From Zygaena filipendulae (Eukaryota > Arthropoda > Insecta > Lepidoptera > Zygaenidae): a stretch of 64,000 nt of DNA. The stretch covers positions 2,311,501 through 2,375,500 of the forward strand of contig OU015654.1 in NCBI GenBank assembly GCA_907165275.2, read 5' to 3'. The notes beneath the pieces are model-generated. The model was not told the origin of the DNA. It did not search any database and saw only the letters and a list, made by a program, of their open reading frames with translations. Positions within the stretch are counted from its first letter, which is position 1. Each line of letters opens with the position of its first letter. Below, in pieces: positions 46,208 through 57,932 of the stretch. Both the position numbers and the translations under genes were made by a program.

Positions 46208-46345
46208 GGTGGGTTCACCCGCGTGCGTTTTGGATACCGGGATATCATATCTGACGTCTAGACAATAAGCTTCCCTTTCAGCGTCATAGGTCAAGTAGTT
46301 TTAGAGATTTCAGGATTAGTCAGTTTTCGCTTTTCGTGTAAACAA
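46208..46345 (-). mobile_element. Decayed Helitron-like fragment, minus orientation
   Basis: TTCACCCGCGTGCGTTTTGG and AGTAGTTTTAGAGATTTCAG keep the family order; ends are lost. Confidence 0.4.
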
Positions 46346-46424
46346 CGTAAGGTTGGGGCAACTCTGCATGCTTGATTATCATTCTGTGTGACTTTTGTTA
46401 TGGGTCCTACTCGTATTAGCGAAA

Positions 46425-46753
46425 TCCCTACTAATATTATAAATGTGAAAGTAACTTTGTCTGTCTGTTTTTTTTATGTCATAGGGGCAAACGGGCATGT
46501 GGTACACCTGATGGTAAGTGATTACCGCCGCCCATGGACATCTGCAACACCAGAAGGCATGCAGGTGCGTTGCCGACCTGGAATGGGGATGGGAACTGGC
46601 TATCAAGTGGGGCTGCCGGAACACACCGTTAGGTGCTTGGCGACAGATTTGCAACTTGAAGGTGGTAGCTAGCTAGCCGGGAACTAGAGAGCGCCTTACC
46701 ACCATGCTGTGGTTTCCCAACTTATCGCAGGAGAAACCGCGGAGAACAGCTAG
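46425..46753 (+). mobile_element. Helitron-like element with a nested dispersed repeat
   Basis: Outer element: TCCCTACTAATATTATAAAT to CAGCTAG. Between about 46468 and 46710 lies a different repeat: TTTATGTCATAGGGGCAAAC, CACCTGATGGTAAGTGATTA, CCGCCGCCCATGGACATCTG, GTGCGTTGCCGACCTG. This inner text is a familiar lepidopteran dispersed repeat; 91-94 codon ORFs over it are by-products. Confidence 0.65.
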
Positions 46754-49700
46754 TACAAAATAAATTAAAAAAACTACTGATTCAAAATTGAACATGTAGT
46801 AGGTATGTATCTAGTACACAGTTGTTTCCTATTAAAATAAGTTATTATTTGTAAGTATATTATGTTTAATATAGTTAAAATAACCTAAAGGTTAAAAGTT
46901 TATAAATACCGAAATTATTAATACAATGATTGAGCGAAAAAACCTAACACACCTTAGTGGGCTTAAAATTTAATTTCCAAATAGCAATCTTGTCTCAAAT
47001 CAATATTGATCCGTGGGGCCCCAAGGTTAGCCTACAGGTGTTATTTATTTTGAGGTGATATATTTGGGGCGACAGCGCTGGCCCCGAGGGCGCATGATAG
47101 GGTGCAAATTGCCCTGAAAAACTCTCATTACAACTTGATTGGGAATTTATTTAACGCGATACGAAAGTGATTGACTACTCGATATGTGTAAACAGCGTAA
47201 TGAATGGATGATTACGATCCACAGAACACATAGAACGGGTTTAGTATGAAAACAGATAAAAACGAGTGTCGCCGGTCGATTTACGCAAACTGCTACACCA
47301 TCGGCTATTCTGTCACGCACACACACATTCGCGGACACAATGAAACGTATTAAACTGCCAGTATTTTATTTTGCCAAATAAAGGCTATTATTCTTTGATT
47401 TCAAGACAGCTATTTTAAATTTTGCTTTTGCACAGCTACTCGCAGCGTCATAGTTTATCAAGCTTTTGTGCATTTGCTCATAACCGTGTAGTGTGCCTGA
47501 ACCGCCTACATTACTTCTCTAGTTATACCATTTCTGTGGTGTTATGATCCGCTTTAAATGGACTGGAAAAGTCACGCGTAGAGAAACTCAACTACGTCTC
47601 GCCTGAAAATTTAGCGCTTGGAAGTGTCTGCAGATATTTTCAGAGCGAAACTTAATGACCGTGGAAACCTAAACTCTTAGATTTATTAACAGAAGAAAGT
47701 TCTATTTAATTTATTTTCATTTGAATATTTATTTCATGTAAATAAAGCTATAGCAGCAAATAAAGTTTTCATTTTTTCATTGAAATGTTCACCTGATTAA
47801 TTTTTACCGCCGTTTGCGACAACTGGCGTAGAAGTTAGGTTCTTTAACCACTAGACTCAACGCTGCTGTCAATTTCTATTATAAACGTATATGTATGAAT
47901 TACGAGCTTATTTCGTAGCGGATAACTCTTGTCACCGCCGCGGTATGACGCGCCGACGATTGACTATTGTTTAATGCGCACATCGAGGACACGAAGCGTG
48001 TTTTTTTTTATCCTGTCAACGACGGAAGCTCAATTCAGTGCAATCAAGTCCCGATCGCACGGCACGGCACGCACAGCGGTTGCAGCGAGGCGCGCAGACG
48101 GCGGCGCCTTTAGCGGCGAGTAGCGGCAGTTCGGTGGAGGTTGTCTTTTGAATATCTACACACGTAAAGATTATAGTATTTAACATACTTTAGAATCGTG
48201 TTAGATAATTAGTAGGTACTGCTGCTAACTGATCATAATTTATATCCACTAATAAAAGTTAAAAGTTAAGGTTACTCTGTCTGATGGTCATTCATCATCA
48301 AGTTTTGCATTTACCTTGTCAGGGGTAGAGTAAAAATAAAGAGTCTATTTAAACCGAAATGAACGTGGTTGTAAACCCCGGCAAATATGTAGGTAGTAAT
48401 TAAAAAACTTATAATATTGGCAAAATAATTTTAAATATTTATTAAAACTATATTTTTTTTATCTTTAGTATCTTAGTATTGTACTTATATTTAGTATCTC
48501 GAAGGAACCACAAAACTGCATTTATTTGTGAAGATTAATAAATCTACATTAATAACAATTAACACCTCTTTCGCTTGCCACCATTCATCTTCACACATAC
48601 CTACGCTGATGTCGCTGATGGTTCATTTCATGTAGTCTACGAGTGTTGTTAAAATACTTCGCCCTCCTATTGTTATTATCGATTGGGGACGGATATATAT
48701 GAATTCGTCCTCAATATTTACAGCGCTAGTGAATCTCTGCACTGTGTACATTGCTTAATTCAACAAATTGAACCGCCTTCCGCCGAACAAGTGGCGGATA
48801 CGCTATGATGCCGAGTTTGTGACGCAAGTCGCATCACCTTACAACGACATCCAATAAAACAAAACACAAAACTGGTCAATTGACTCGCAACCATTGTCCA
48901 ATTCATTTGAAAACCAAAAATGGAGGCGTCCGAAAGGACAAAGAAACATTGGAGAGCATTTCGGCCGATTTAAATTAAGAATTTATTTGAAAACTGACAG
49001 GCGACAGCGATTGGTGGACGGATGAGTCACTGCGCGGCTGACTCACTAATTTCGAATTTGGAAATGGAGACAATAAAATCGTTATCACAGCGCCAATTGA
49101 GCAAAGACAATAGCTGTGTTATGCCTCTAAAATTATTTTTGCAAAAACATTTGTTTTGATTGCTCTAAATTACAGTGTTTATGTGGGTAAGTACATTTGT
49201 AATAATGTTCGGGTTCATTCAAATCTTCACACGACATAGTCAAGTTCAAGGGCCGGTCCTGACCTCGGTCACGGCCGGGAATGTCGGGATGTCGATCCCT
49301 AGTCCGGGTATTTTTGTGACCGTTTTATTTGAGGTCGTCCCTCGTGCGGGTCCAAACAATTTTCCTTGTACAGCCTCTACGGCGACAAAAAGTGTGACGA
49401 ATGAAAACTTCGCAAGTAAATGATGCTTATACTCGATCTTGACATGTCGAGCAATTGATATGGTTATTTATTTTAATTTAACAAAATATGTAGTCAATAT
49501 CTACATGATAGCTCATCATCTCGATAGAAAGTAGGTAATTTAACGTACTAACTCGAAAAAAAGATAGAAACAAACTGATTCATAAAATTAGAATATCTAA
49601 GTGACAGACACATGCGCTGGCTTAATTGCTTATACCAATGATAACGATGCAAATAATTTATTGAAACTTTACGAATTGAAATAAAACGATCTGACAAAGT

Positions 49701-50257
49701 TCAAACCATATAACTAATAAGAACCTTAACTCATCGAAAGCTGACTACAACTTTTAATTTCTATGCAGACTATGCAGTTGCTACACAAACACACTGGCAA
49801 CAAAATAAATAATTAATTGAAAAATACGATATCAAAAAATAAGCTACAATTTCTTTTCCCAGATTACGATCCCAATTTGCCATGGTAACACACAAAACGA
49901 CACGGTTCAAAATTCCCCCCACGCCCGTCTAGACGGAGTGATAAAAGACGTGTGGGACGGTTTCGCCTTTTTCGACCCCTCCCGGTCAATGGCGTGACAG
50001 CCGTAAACGGCCGGGGAATCCCGGAAGGCGGATGCCAAAGCGGAATGATAACGTCGCTATATCACATGGAGAAAACAAACGGAAAATTTGCTTCCGGTGC
50101 TTGCGTCCCATGCCAAGTTGCCATGTATACTGTAACACCACTTTAAAGCCTTTAAAACACAAGAAAACAAAATAAAAAAATATAGCTTGTTGTTGAAGGG
50201 CAAAGTACAAATACGTAATAATATGAATATGAGATGAGATCAGTAATAGAAAATAGA
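46754..50257. other. Gene-poor interval with GC-richer blocks
   Basis: Blocks at 47920-48145 (possible plus-strand start region with TTCAGTGC near 48035), 49230-49420 and 49850-50150 stand out. The last carries an X-box-like word at 49876-49889. No ORF with a known motif. Confidence 0.35.
49876..49889 (+). promoter_or_regulatory. X-box-like (RFX) word
   Basis: TTTGCCATGGTAAC is close to the palindromic X-box GTTGCCATGGTAAC, in a GC-richer unique block. Confidence 0.3.
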
Positions 50258-50313
50258 GTACTTTCATCTCGGAATATCTGCGGGATCTCCGAAATTATCG
50301 TGGTTACAGCTAG
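50258..50313 (+). mobile_element. Helitron-like 3' fragment
   Basis: GTACTTTCATCTCGGAATAT through CGTGGTTACAGCTAG. Confidence 0.5.
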
Positions 50314-50509
50314 TTTTAGATAAACTGAAACTGTGAATCTCCGGTTCTGACTGCAAATCAATGCTAGAAGTGCCCGCACTCGTAGCAACATGCTACGCAG
50401 TGAACTTTTTGCCCACGGGGATGCACCACACAAACACCTCTGTCATTTTTTCTCATAATATTGTCATGTGTATTTAATTTTTTTTTTATTAAATCATGTT
50501 CTAATCTTA

Positions 50510-50834
50510 TCTTAATATATATAAATCACGTGTCACGTTGTTTGTCCGCGATGGACTCCGAAACTACTGAACGGATTTTGATAAAATTTTGTAACCATTT
50601 ATAATATGGTCCAACTTAAAAGATAGGATAGTTTTTATCCCGGAATTCCCGCGGGAACTCCGGAATTAATGCGGGGTATAGCTAATCACCGTAAACTATA
50701 CTGTGAGGGCGTCAGGGGTACAAAGAGAGTACTTTTTTACCGTAATCTACTGTCAGGGGTACAAAGAACTTTTTCCCTGCAATTCCCGCGGGAACTCCGA
50801 AATTACCGCGGATGAAATCGCGCGGGACAACTAG
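50510..50834 (+). mobile_element. Helitron-like element of the ATATATAAATCACG subfamily
   Basis: Starts TCTTAATATATATAAATCAC and closely matches the copies at 10112 and 10407, including GTCCGCGATGGACTCC and a repeated GTCAGGGGTACAAAGA segment; ends AACTAG followed by T. It lies 40 kb from its closest relatives in the window. Confidence 0.75.
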
Positions 50835-51347
50835 TGTAATTATAAAATAATTGTAATTGTGTTGTGTCTCTGTTTCTGTGTCTTCTGTTTTTGCCTTTTC
50901 TTTCTTTCAAAAGGAGAACATTTCTTTTTTTTTTAAATTGGTTAAAATATGAAAATGGGTAGTTGAAGTCGTAAAAGTTGGGTAGGTACATGCATTACTT
51001 CCCGACCCATCTATCCTGGATGTCGTACACGCAGTTGATTGAAACCCCTGCGCAACAAAACCGTCGAATATTAAAGTTTGAGCCGCTTTTATCCGTATTA
51101 AAAAAGGTACAAAGAAATGAGAAAGTGTGAAAAAATGATTGCAACGAACAAGCGTGTGATAGTGATCTTTTAGCAAAAAAGCAGTCATGTGAAATTCATA
51201 AACTCGGATGGAAAAAATTGTCGCAAATATTTTTTTATTTATATATCACTGAAAACTATAGTATGGATTACCACAGACAACCTAAGCCAAAATGCCTGAT
51301 TAAGTCGAGGACAGATTCTTAATTTAATTCCGAATGTTATCTAAGTA

Positions 51348-51741
51348 TACCTACTAATATTATAAAAAGGAAAGATTTGAGTTTTTGTTTGTATGTGTAT
51401 TTGTTTGTAATGAGTAAACTTAAAAACTACTTAGGTACCTAATCGATTCTTTCACTTTTAGGAAGCCCTGGAATTCCCAGAGAAAGTTCGAAATTAACGC
51501 AAGTGAAACCGTGGGGGATCGACTAGTTTATAATGATTTTATAAATAGTTAAAATTTGTGAGTTTGTGAATTGTGAGGTTATGACGTTGTACGGGTTAAT
51601 CTCTGGATCTACTGAACAGATTTTGAAAATTGTTTTACTCATAGGAAGCTACGTGGTCCTGAGTGGCATAGGATACTTTCATCCCAAAATTCCCCCGGGA
51701 ATTCCTAAATTAACGCGGATGAAACCGCGGGGAACAGCTAG
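51348..51741 (+). mobile_element. Two Helitron-like elements head to tail
   Basis: 51348-51526 (CCTACTAATATTATAAAAAG to GACTAG) and 51528-51741 (TATAATGATTTTATAAATAG to CAGCTAG) lie one base or so apart. Confidence 0.7.
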
Positions 51742-52249
51742 TATAAAATAAAGCGATAGTATTCACCTACTAGTAGGTACATTTTACTATTTAGTAAAGA
51801 TGTCATGTCATGCAACGTCATCCACGGTCATGACACTCAAGAAGAAAAATATATAATTTCCCGCGCTCAAGTGCTCACATTTTTTGTGCTATAAAAACCG
51901 GAATAATGGGTCAAAAAATATTTCACACGCAATTTTCCTGTCACATAAAAACCTCTCGCAAGCGGAGTTACCTTCCACCTCTTGGATGACGCGTCGACTC
52001 AGCTCGGAGGTAATATTCAACAAATTTCACTTACAATAAAACGAAGCGAGACGAAAATCCCTATTTTTTTTTGTCAAATGTGAAGAAAGTTAATAGATTT
52101 GATTGAGACTGAAGCTTAGTGGTAATATAAGGTGTTTATCATTGTTAAGATATTATACTCTACATATCTATATTTTAAATCGTAATCGTAGTATGTTTAT
52201 AGTATGTAAAGTGCATAAAATTCATAAAATAAATAATATTTATATCTCA

Positions 52250-52412
52250 CTAGGTTTCACTCGCGGTAATTTCGGAGTTCCCATAGGATAAAAGTACCTA
52301 TATACTTACCCTATATCACTCAGGAATACTCTATAGCTTCCTATAAGTGAAAGATTTTTAAAGTCGGTTAAATAGTTTTTGAGTGAATCTTTTCTTTTTA
52401 TAATAATAGTAT
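52250..52412 (-). mobile_element. Helitron-like element, minus orientation
   Basis: CTAGGTTTCACTCGCGGTAA start, AGCTTCCTATAAGTGAAAGA near the end. Confidence 0.6.
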
Positions 52413-52475
52413 GGAGAGACGTCTATTTTATTTTAAAATTTAAATCTATATAAATCATACCTACACTAATTAGTT

Positions 52476-52590
52476 AAGGTTGTCTTTAAGAGATCGTTAG
52501 CAAAGCGATAAGACCGCCTTATTTAAATGCTAAGATTTACTGGGAATATAATATACTGTAATATTTGGTGTACAATAAAGAGATTCTATT
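52476..52590 (+). mobile_element. Non-LTR retrotransposon 3' tail
   Basis: AAGGTTGTC, AGAGATCG, AGCGATAAGACCGCC, then GTGTACAATAAAGAG; sister of 43321-43455. Confidence 0.6.
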
Positions 52591-53006
52591 CTAATTAATT
52601 GGTATGTTAACAGAATCACCAGGTTAATGGATTATAAGGTAACCGGTAACCAACACGTTGACGGTAAGCCGCCCCCATTAAATAGCAAACTAGACCTCAG
52701 CCTTAAGGGTCGGGGCCTCAACCCGGGATTACGGGGGAAGTCCCCGCGTTACGGTAACGTAATCCCGTACCGACAGACACCATACAGACGGTTTGCATAT
52801 TTTGCAAACGTTATGTTTACTGAGATCATGTTATGTAGGTATCTACGTGCTAAGAATAACACGAGCAAAAGAATAAATAAAACCAATATAAAACTTCTAA
52901 GAAATGCTCAAGTCACATTGCCTTTAATCGGGCACACTATCTTGATACAACATATTTTTGGTACTAATAATGTTGTCTTGCATTGAAGTTAGTTATTAAG
53001 TTAAAC
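52591..53006. other. Interval with a GC-rich patch and 119-codon ORF
   Basis: The patch 52640-52790 contains a stem formed by GGGATTACG and CGTAATCCC. The plus-strand ORF 52627-52986 over it has no known motif. Confidence 0.3.
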
Positions 53007-53212
53007 TATTATTATGAATCCGAATGTCAGTTTGTTTATTGGTTATGCTTTCACGCTTTAACTACTTAATCGATCATCATGAAAAGCTTACACGTTGTCA
53101 GGAGTACAGAATAGGACATTGGGTAATTTTTGTTTATTTATTTATTTATTATCACAAAATTCCCGTGGGAGCACCAAATTGACGCGGGTGTTAACCGTGG
53201 GGAAAAGCTAAT
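53007..53212 (+). mobile_element. Helitron-like element with a TTTA repeat
   Basis: Keeps GTTATGCTTTCACGCTTTAA, ATCATCATGAAAA and a decayed CCGTGGGGAAAAGCTAA end; a TTTATTTATTTATTTATT insertion lies near 53130. Confidence 0.55.
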
Positions 53213-54470
53213 TAGTTAATAAGTCAGATTCTACCTCTGAACACAGATAAACTAACAAGCATCCATGGTTTGGAAACGGGGAAATGTCTCACAATGTTTA
53301 CGTAACTATATTTTATGTACATACTTCGTATATATATTTACGTACGCGACCTTTTCTCGGCCAAATTACGTCGTCAAGTCTACCCCCTTCCCAACTGGTA
53401 CATGGATATCCGGTCATAGATATCTGTGGTCCCGCGAGGGGCGCTCCGTCTGGCGCGCGTCTGCGACCCAAAGCCATCGAGATTAATACCTCTCTAGCTT
53501 ACGTTGTGCAATATTCAGATTCAAGGTCAACCAACACGGCGCATGGACGTAGGATTTTTTTTTATTACATCAACGACGTAATATGTACATTATACTTGTG
53601 GAAAAAAGTTTCTTGAAGGGATTGACGAAGACAGTGATCTTTCATAGATCTTTCATTGTTTAGAGCACTAGGTAATGTAGATTTTTTGGAGTCATAGTTA
53701 AGTGATTAGTACAAAACGTCCATTAGAGTAGTATTCGAAGACACCATAAGAATAGCGTCTTCGAATACTAGAAAGAGGAAGTAAAAAAAATAATATTTTC
53801 GTCGACGATTTGCAGAAGCTTTAATTTATTTTAACACGGATGCGAATGATATTTCGGAAAGGAACAATTAGAATAAAAATAAACTTAACATTTTGTGAGC
53901 CTTAACAGAGAGGAATAGCAGAAATAGCCTTAATTAATTAAAGAACAGACTGCAAAGTATTTAATAAGCGCATAGCTTCGTAGCTCGCAGCTACGAAGAC
54001 GCTACGCCTCGCCGTAGCGAGGTTACGAAGCATAATTACGACTTCGGATATTATATTATTATACCTATGTTTTCGATTTATTTCCTAATTCCTAATTATA
54101 GTCTTATAAGTAAGTGATTTGAAATCACATCAAGCGAGGTCGCAGGACTTTAAAATTTGAGTATGTTTTGAGATTTGTATAAAAAAAAACCAAAATAATT
54201 TTTGTTTTAATTTGTTCCATTAGGTCTACTAAAAAGTTACACTGTGGCACAATTTCAAATATAGCAAACACTAAAAAAGGGCATCGAATTTTACTTATAT
54301 AACGCTCCATCTAATTAAAATGACCGTAAAATGTCGACAATATATTTTATTTCGTAAAAATTCAAAATTTCATTTATCAAATTAAAAGAATCATTAGAAT
54401 TTTGATGAAAAAAAAAACCACGTAAAATCTTAAAAAAGGAACGGAACGTTTAAAATTCACCGAATGGAAC
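53213..54470. other. Interval without a supported gene
   Basis: A perfect 14 bp stem with a 14 nt loop lies at 53729-53770 (TAGTATTCGAAGAC and complement). Short palindromes CTTCGTAGCT...AGCTACGAAG and CGCTACG...CGTAGCG lie at about 53973-54018. Confidence 0.4.
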
Positions 54471-54499
54471 GCGGAAGGTGTTTGGTGGGAGGCTCGGGC

Positions 54500-54650
54500 G
54501 AGAGTGGTGCGGGGCAGCGGGGCCGGGGCGGGGCGGGGGTGTCACTTTCACCCTCGCTCCAAGGTCACACGGACACTGCAGCCAGACGCGCCTACGTGTG
54601 ACAATCTGCACACCAAAGAGTATATAACCACTACGCGCTGCACACACTAG
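54500..54650 (+). promoter_or_regulatory. TATA-box promoter with GC boxes and AAGGTCA site
   Basis: GGGGCGGGGCGGGG at 54524-54537 is an Sp1-type GC box. CCAAGGTCA at 54559-54567 resembles the monomeric orphan-receptor site (FTZ-F1/ERR type, TCAAGGTCA). TATATAA lies at 54621-54627, so a plus-strand start is expected near 54650. The spacing and order suit a core promoter, but no downstream coding exon is assured; the candidate exon at 57884 could belong to it. Confidence 0.45.
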
Positions 54651-54695
54651 TAGTGATGGCTGTATAAGTGTCCGACGACGATGGTGTACGGTGTA

Positions 54696-54920
54696 CAGTG
54701 GGCCACATGGACAAGTATACCACCTTGTAAAATTTATACTGTTTGTAAAACGTCTTTATGAGGTTATAATTTGTCGTTTTTGCAGCTCCAATATTCATTT
54801 TTCGCTTGTATTGGAATTTGGAGCTTGGAGCTGCAAAAACGGCAACTATTAACGTCATACAGACGTTTCACAAACAGTAAAAATTTCACAAGGTGGTATA
54901 CTTGTCTATGTGGCCCACTG
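54696..54920. mobile_element. Tc1-type foldback MITE, TA target
   Basis: 225 bp with arms of about 100 bp. Ends CAGTGGGCCACATGGACAAG and complement; TA flanks both sides. CAGTG ends and TA duplications are typical of Tc1/mariner. It sits about 70 bp below the TATA box. Confidence 0.85.
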
Positions 54921-56034
54921 TACATTCGACTGCAGAAGTTCATGGATCAATAATATTTTGTATGGCATTTCAACTGAACGAGTGGTTTATTTTTTAACTT
55001 AGTCATAACTAATTAACGCTGTTAGTAAGAATGATGATGATGGTAACAATATTTGGAACTCAAAATAAAGATAATCTCCAGCGGAGTTCATCAAAGAAAT
55101 AGTGGAATATAAACAAATTACTTCGACCTATTTTGCCAAATCTCTATAGGTACTATTATCCTTAGAAATACTTCGTCAAATCAATAATCAATTTATCGCA
55201 TAATTAGTTTTCCTTGATGACGTGAATGATATAATTAATGAGTGGGATCACAGAGTGGGATTATTCATAAATACATAATCATATAATATTATGTTATAAT
55301 AAATACAAAATAGAATTAACTTCGACCTAACAGACACACTGTCTATAAATATTATTAATATAACTAAGCAATTACTGTATACATATATTGTTTTAAATTA
55401 TTTTCAGGAAATGGTTCTATTGGGATGAAGTTTTGCATTTCTATATTTAGTGAGTGTCTTTTTAGATACTAAACAATTGATGACTAAACAATAGATGGTA
55501 CTACATAAAATAGGCTACTGCGGAGCTAAGATGCGGCACATGACAAAATTTTATCGAGCCCTTTTATCGATTCTCGTCGACAAACTCGTACTTATATCGT
55601 TTTGTCTACCAGTGGTAACATGGCAGCAAAAAATGTTTGTATGGCAGAAAACGATATATGATAAAATTGTCGACAATCCCTAACATGCGGCACTTTTGAA
55701 TGTATTTTTGTCTACTTTGTCGTTGTTTTCTCACATTTTTATCGTCGACGATTGGTGAGCGCGATAAAATGAAAATTCGTTCTTAATTGCGAATAACATG
55801 GTATTACTTTATTATAATTCAATCAGAATTCAATATTAGTAATATATATAATATTAATAATACGAAAATATTAGAAATACGAGGAATGAAAGGCGAAAAA
55901 AATGCAAAGTAGTAGTATTAAATTAAATTAAAATTCATTTATATCAGGAAAATAACCCATAAAATTTAACAAAAAGTAAATTAAATAAATTAAATTCAGT
56001 AAATTAAATTAGATTAAACAAATTAAATTAGATT
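54921..56034. other. Unassigned AT-rich interval
   Basis: From about 55913 AAATT-type words dominate and grade into the 32 bp minisatellite. Confidence 0.35.
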
Positions 56035-56170
56035 AAATAAATTAAATTAAATAAATAAATTGCATCAAATAAATTAAATTAAATAAATAAATTATATTAA
56101 ATAAATAAAATAAAATAAATAAATTATATTAAATAAATTAAATTAAATAAATAAATTATATTAAATAAAT
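56035..56170 (+). repeat. 32 bp AT-only minisatellite, about 4.3 units
   Basis: Units at 56035, 56067, 56099 and 56131, each of 32 bp and mostly ending ATTATATT (first ends ATTGCATC), then a partial fifth unit. Confidence 0.85.
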
Positions 56171-56299
56171 TAAATTCAAAAAGTAAAATCTTCAAATTGA
56201 TATTCTTAAAATCTATAAATTTCCAACTATCCCTGAGTAATATTAAACTGATATATAATATCTACTAATATATTATATTAAATTTAATTATTTGAATTT

Positions 56300-56407
56300 C
56301 AATTAACATTAATTTAATGAACGTCTCTGAAAGAGTGCGGTAGATTTGTTTTTAAAATCTTTACTTAAAATCAAGTAATCATTGAAACGACTCTGAGTAC
56401 GGCCGTT
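56300..56407. mobile_element. Half copy of the foldback element at 38057-38293
   Basis: CAATTAACATTAATTTA, then AAGTAATCATT and CGACTCTGAGTACGGCCG follow the right arm of the intact copy; the left arm is missing. A Helitron-like remnant (AGTTCCTGCGGGAACCCCG) follows at about 56443. Confidence 0.7.
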
Positions 56408-56685
56408 AGCATAGGAAATAGGATTTTCCTCCTGACACGAAGAGTTCCTGCGGGAACCCCGAAATTGATTCGTGTAATATAACAGGGGGACCATCAAAGT
56501 AGGTAGTTTATAAATTCTTCCCATTTATCTTACCTATCTGCTAAAGCAATCAAACTTTAGTGTAAATTTTTTGTATATGTATAGGTATTTTTTATTTATT
56601 TACCTACTTGCGACTGCCTTATGGCGTCTATCGCGGTTAGAAAAGGATTTTGAACTTTTCTAAAATTGATTAGGAACTATTAACT

Positions 56686-56800
56686 TTTAAGAAATAACCC
56701 GCACTGCGAAAATTATTGTTCATAAGAACAACAGAATTTAATCGCCACGAAAATAAATGATAAAACCGCCATCTATGGTTCCTGCCAAAAACTAAATTTT
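56686..56800 (+). repeat. Diverged dispersed repeat, copy 2
   Basis: Partner of 30003-30160; shares ACTGCGAAAATT and GAAAATAAATGA and the TTCCTGCCAA end. Confidence 0.5.
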
Positions 56801-57312
56801 TTGTCATTTCTTGTCACGGTGATAAACGTGGGCGTACAAGCAAAAAGGCTCCTTCTTCCGAGATATAAGACTTTTGTAAAGTTGAGTGAAAAAAATACTT
56901 CCGCGATTTTAATTGATTATATTAATAAATGCTCAATTATTTACAATTTCATAAAATACCTTAATCTACAATAATATATAAAAATAAAGCTTATTCCAGA
57001 ATCACATGCCTAATAAAAAAATATGTGCCAGTTTTCGAATATTTTTTCAATTTTTACTATCAATTGATTATTCTAGATACCGAATCTAGTCTTAACTCAA
57101 TACCCCACTATTGAACCTTTTTGCTTGGACGCCCACAAATATTTGTCGTATCGACAATTTTATCTTTCGTGTGATAAATATATCGTGGTACGCATCCTAG
57201 CGCCACTGGTCCCGCAAGAAGTTACAGCTCAAATATTTATCCATAAACTCTACCTACACCTAGATGACGTAATTTCTGTTTTTAACAGTAATATTACAGC
57301 TCTCTATCACCT

Positions 57313-57441
57313 TAAGGTTGCCTTGAAAAGACTGCCTCTAGCAATAAGGCCGCCTTTTGCTCTGTATTTACTTTTTATCTTTCTTAGTTTTTATTTTCTC
57401 TTCTGGGGCAATAAAGCATATTTGATTTGATTTGATTTGAT
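57313..57441 (+). mobile_element. Non-LTR retrotransposon 3' tail ending in TTTGA repeats
   Basis: AAGGTTGCCTTGAAAAGACT, AATAAGGCCGCCTTTTGC, GGGGCAATAAAGCATA and a TTTGA run. Confidence 0.65.
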
Positions 57442-57659
57442 TATACAATGTTTTATTATAACTTGAATTTTATTAAAAAAACTATCAACATTGTGCTTTA
57501 TATATATTAGATTATATTTTATATCTGTGTATTATTAGAAGTCGTATTATATATTTTTTGTATAGAAATATTAATTTTTATAGCATAGAATTAGGATTTG
57601 AAAGAATTTTACTTTTCACTTTTCCGACAAAAGTAAGAAACAATACCTGAGTCGAAAAA

Positions 57660-57883
57660 ATTCGAACGCGCAGCCACCAAAAAAACACTCGATTATCGGC
57701 TAGAAGCGTTCGCGACTTGCCAACTTGGCGTAATTTGGGCGGGAAATTGATTTTTTATGCCATTAAAGGCGGGAGAAGGTGCGGGTGACGGGGAGGGAGG
57801 GGGGCCGGGGGGGCGACGACACGAAAGTTATCGGATTTTCGCGCCTCCAGCTGCGTTCGGCACTCGAAGGAGGAATCATAAGT
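57660..57883 (+). promoter_or_regulatory. GC-rich promoter with two E2F-like sites
   Basis: GGGCGGGAAA at 57737-57746 and AAAGGCGGGAGAA at 57765-57777 fit the E2F core (TTTSSCGC, complement). A G-rich tract follows at 57790-57816. It lies directly upstream of the candidate exon at 57884. Confidence 0.4.
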
Positions 57884-57932
57884 ATGGAAGTTAACTACTT
57901 TATTCATTGTCTCTATACCCAAGTAGAAACAG
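57884..57932 (+). CDS. Candidate first coding exon of an unknown host gene
   Basis: The ATG at 57884-57886 has A at -3 and G at +4 and opens 16 codons plus one base (MEVNYFIHCLYTQVET) up to a good donor, ACAG then GTGAGT, at 57933. It follows a GC-rich promoter-like block. The peptide was not recognised. If real, the rest of the window would be first-intron DNA of a plus-strand gene. Coding length is too short for statistics; rated on context only. Confidence 0.35.

Noticed and set aside
46379..46672. Opposing 91- and 94-codon ORFs
   Set aside because: Both fall in a dispersed repeat nested in a Helitron-like element; no protein signature.
53284..53616. 110-codon plus-strand ORF
   Set aside because: No domain, signal peptide or splice context seen; overlapped by a second open frame.
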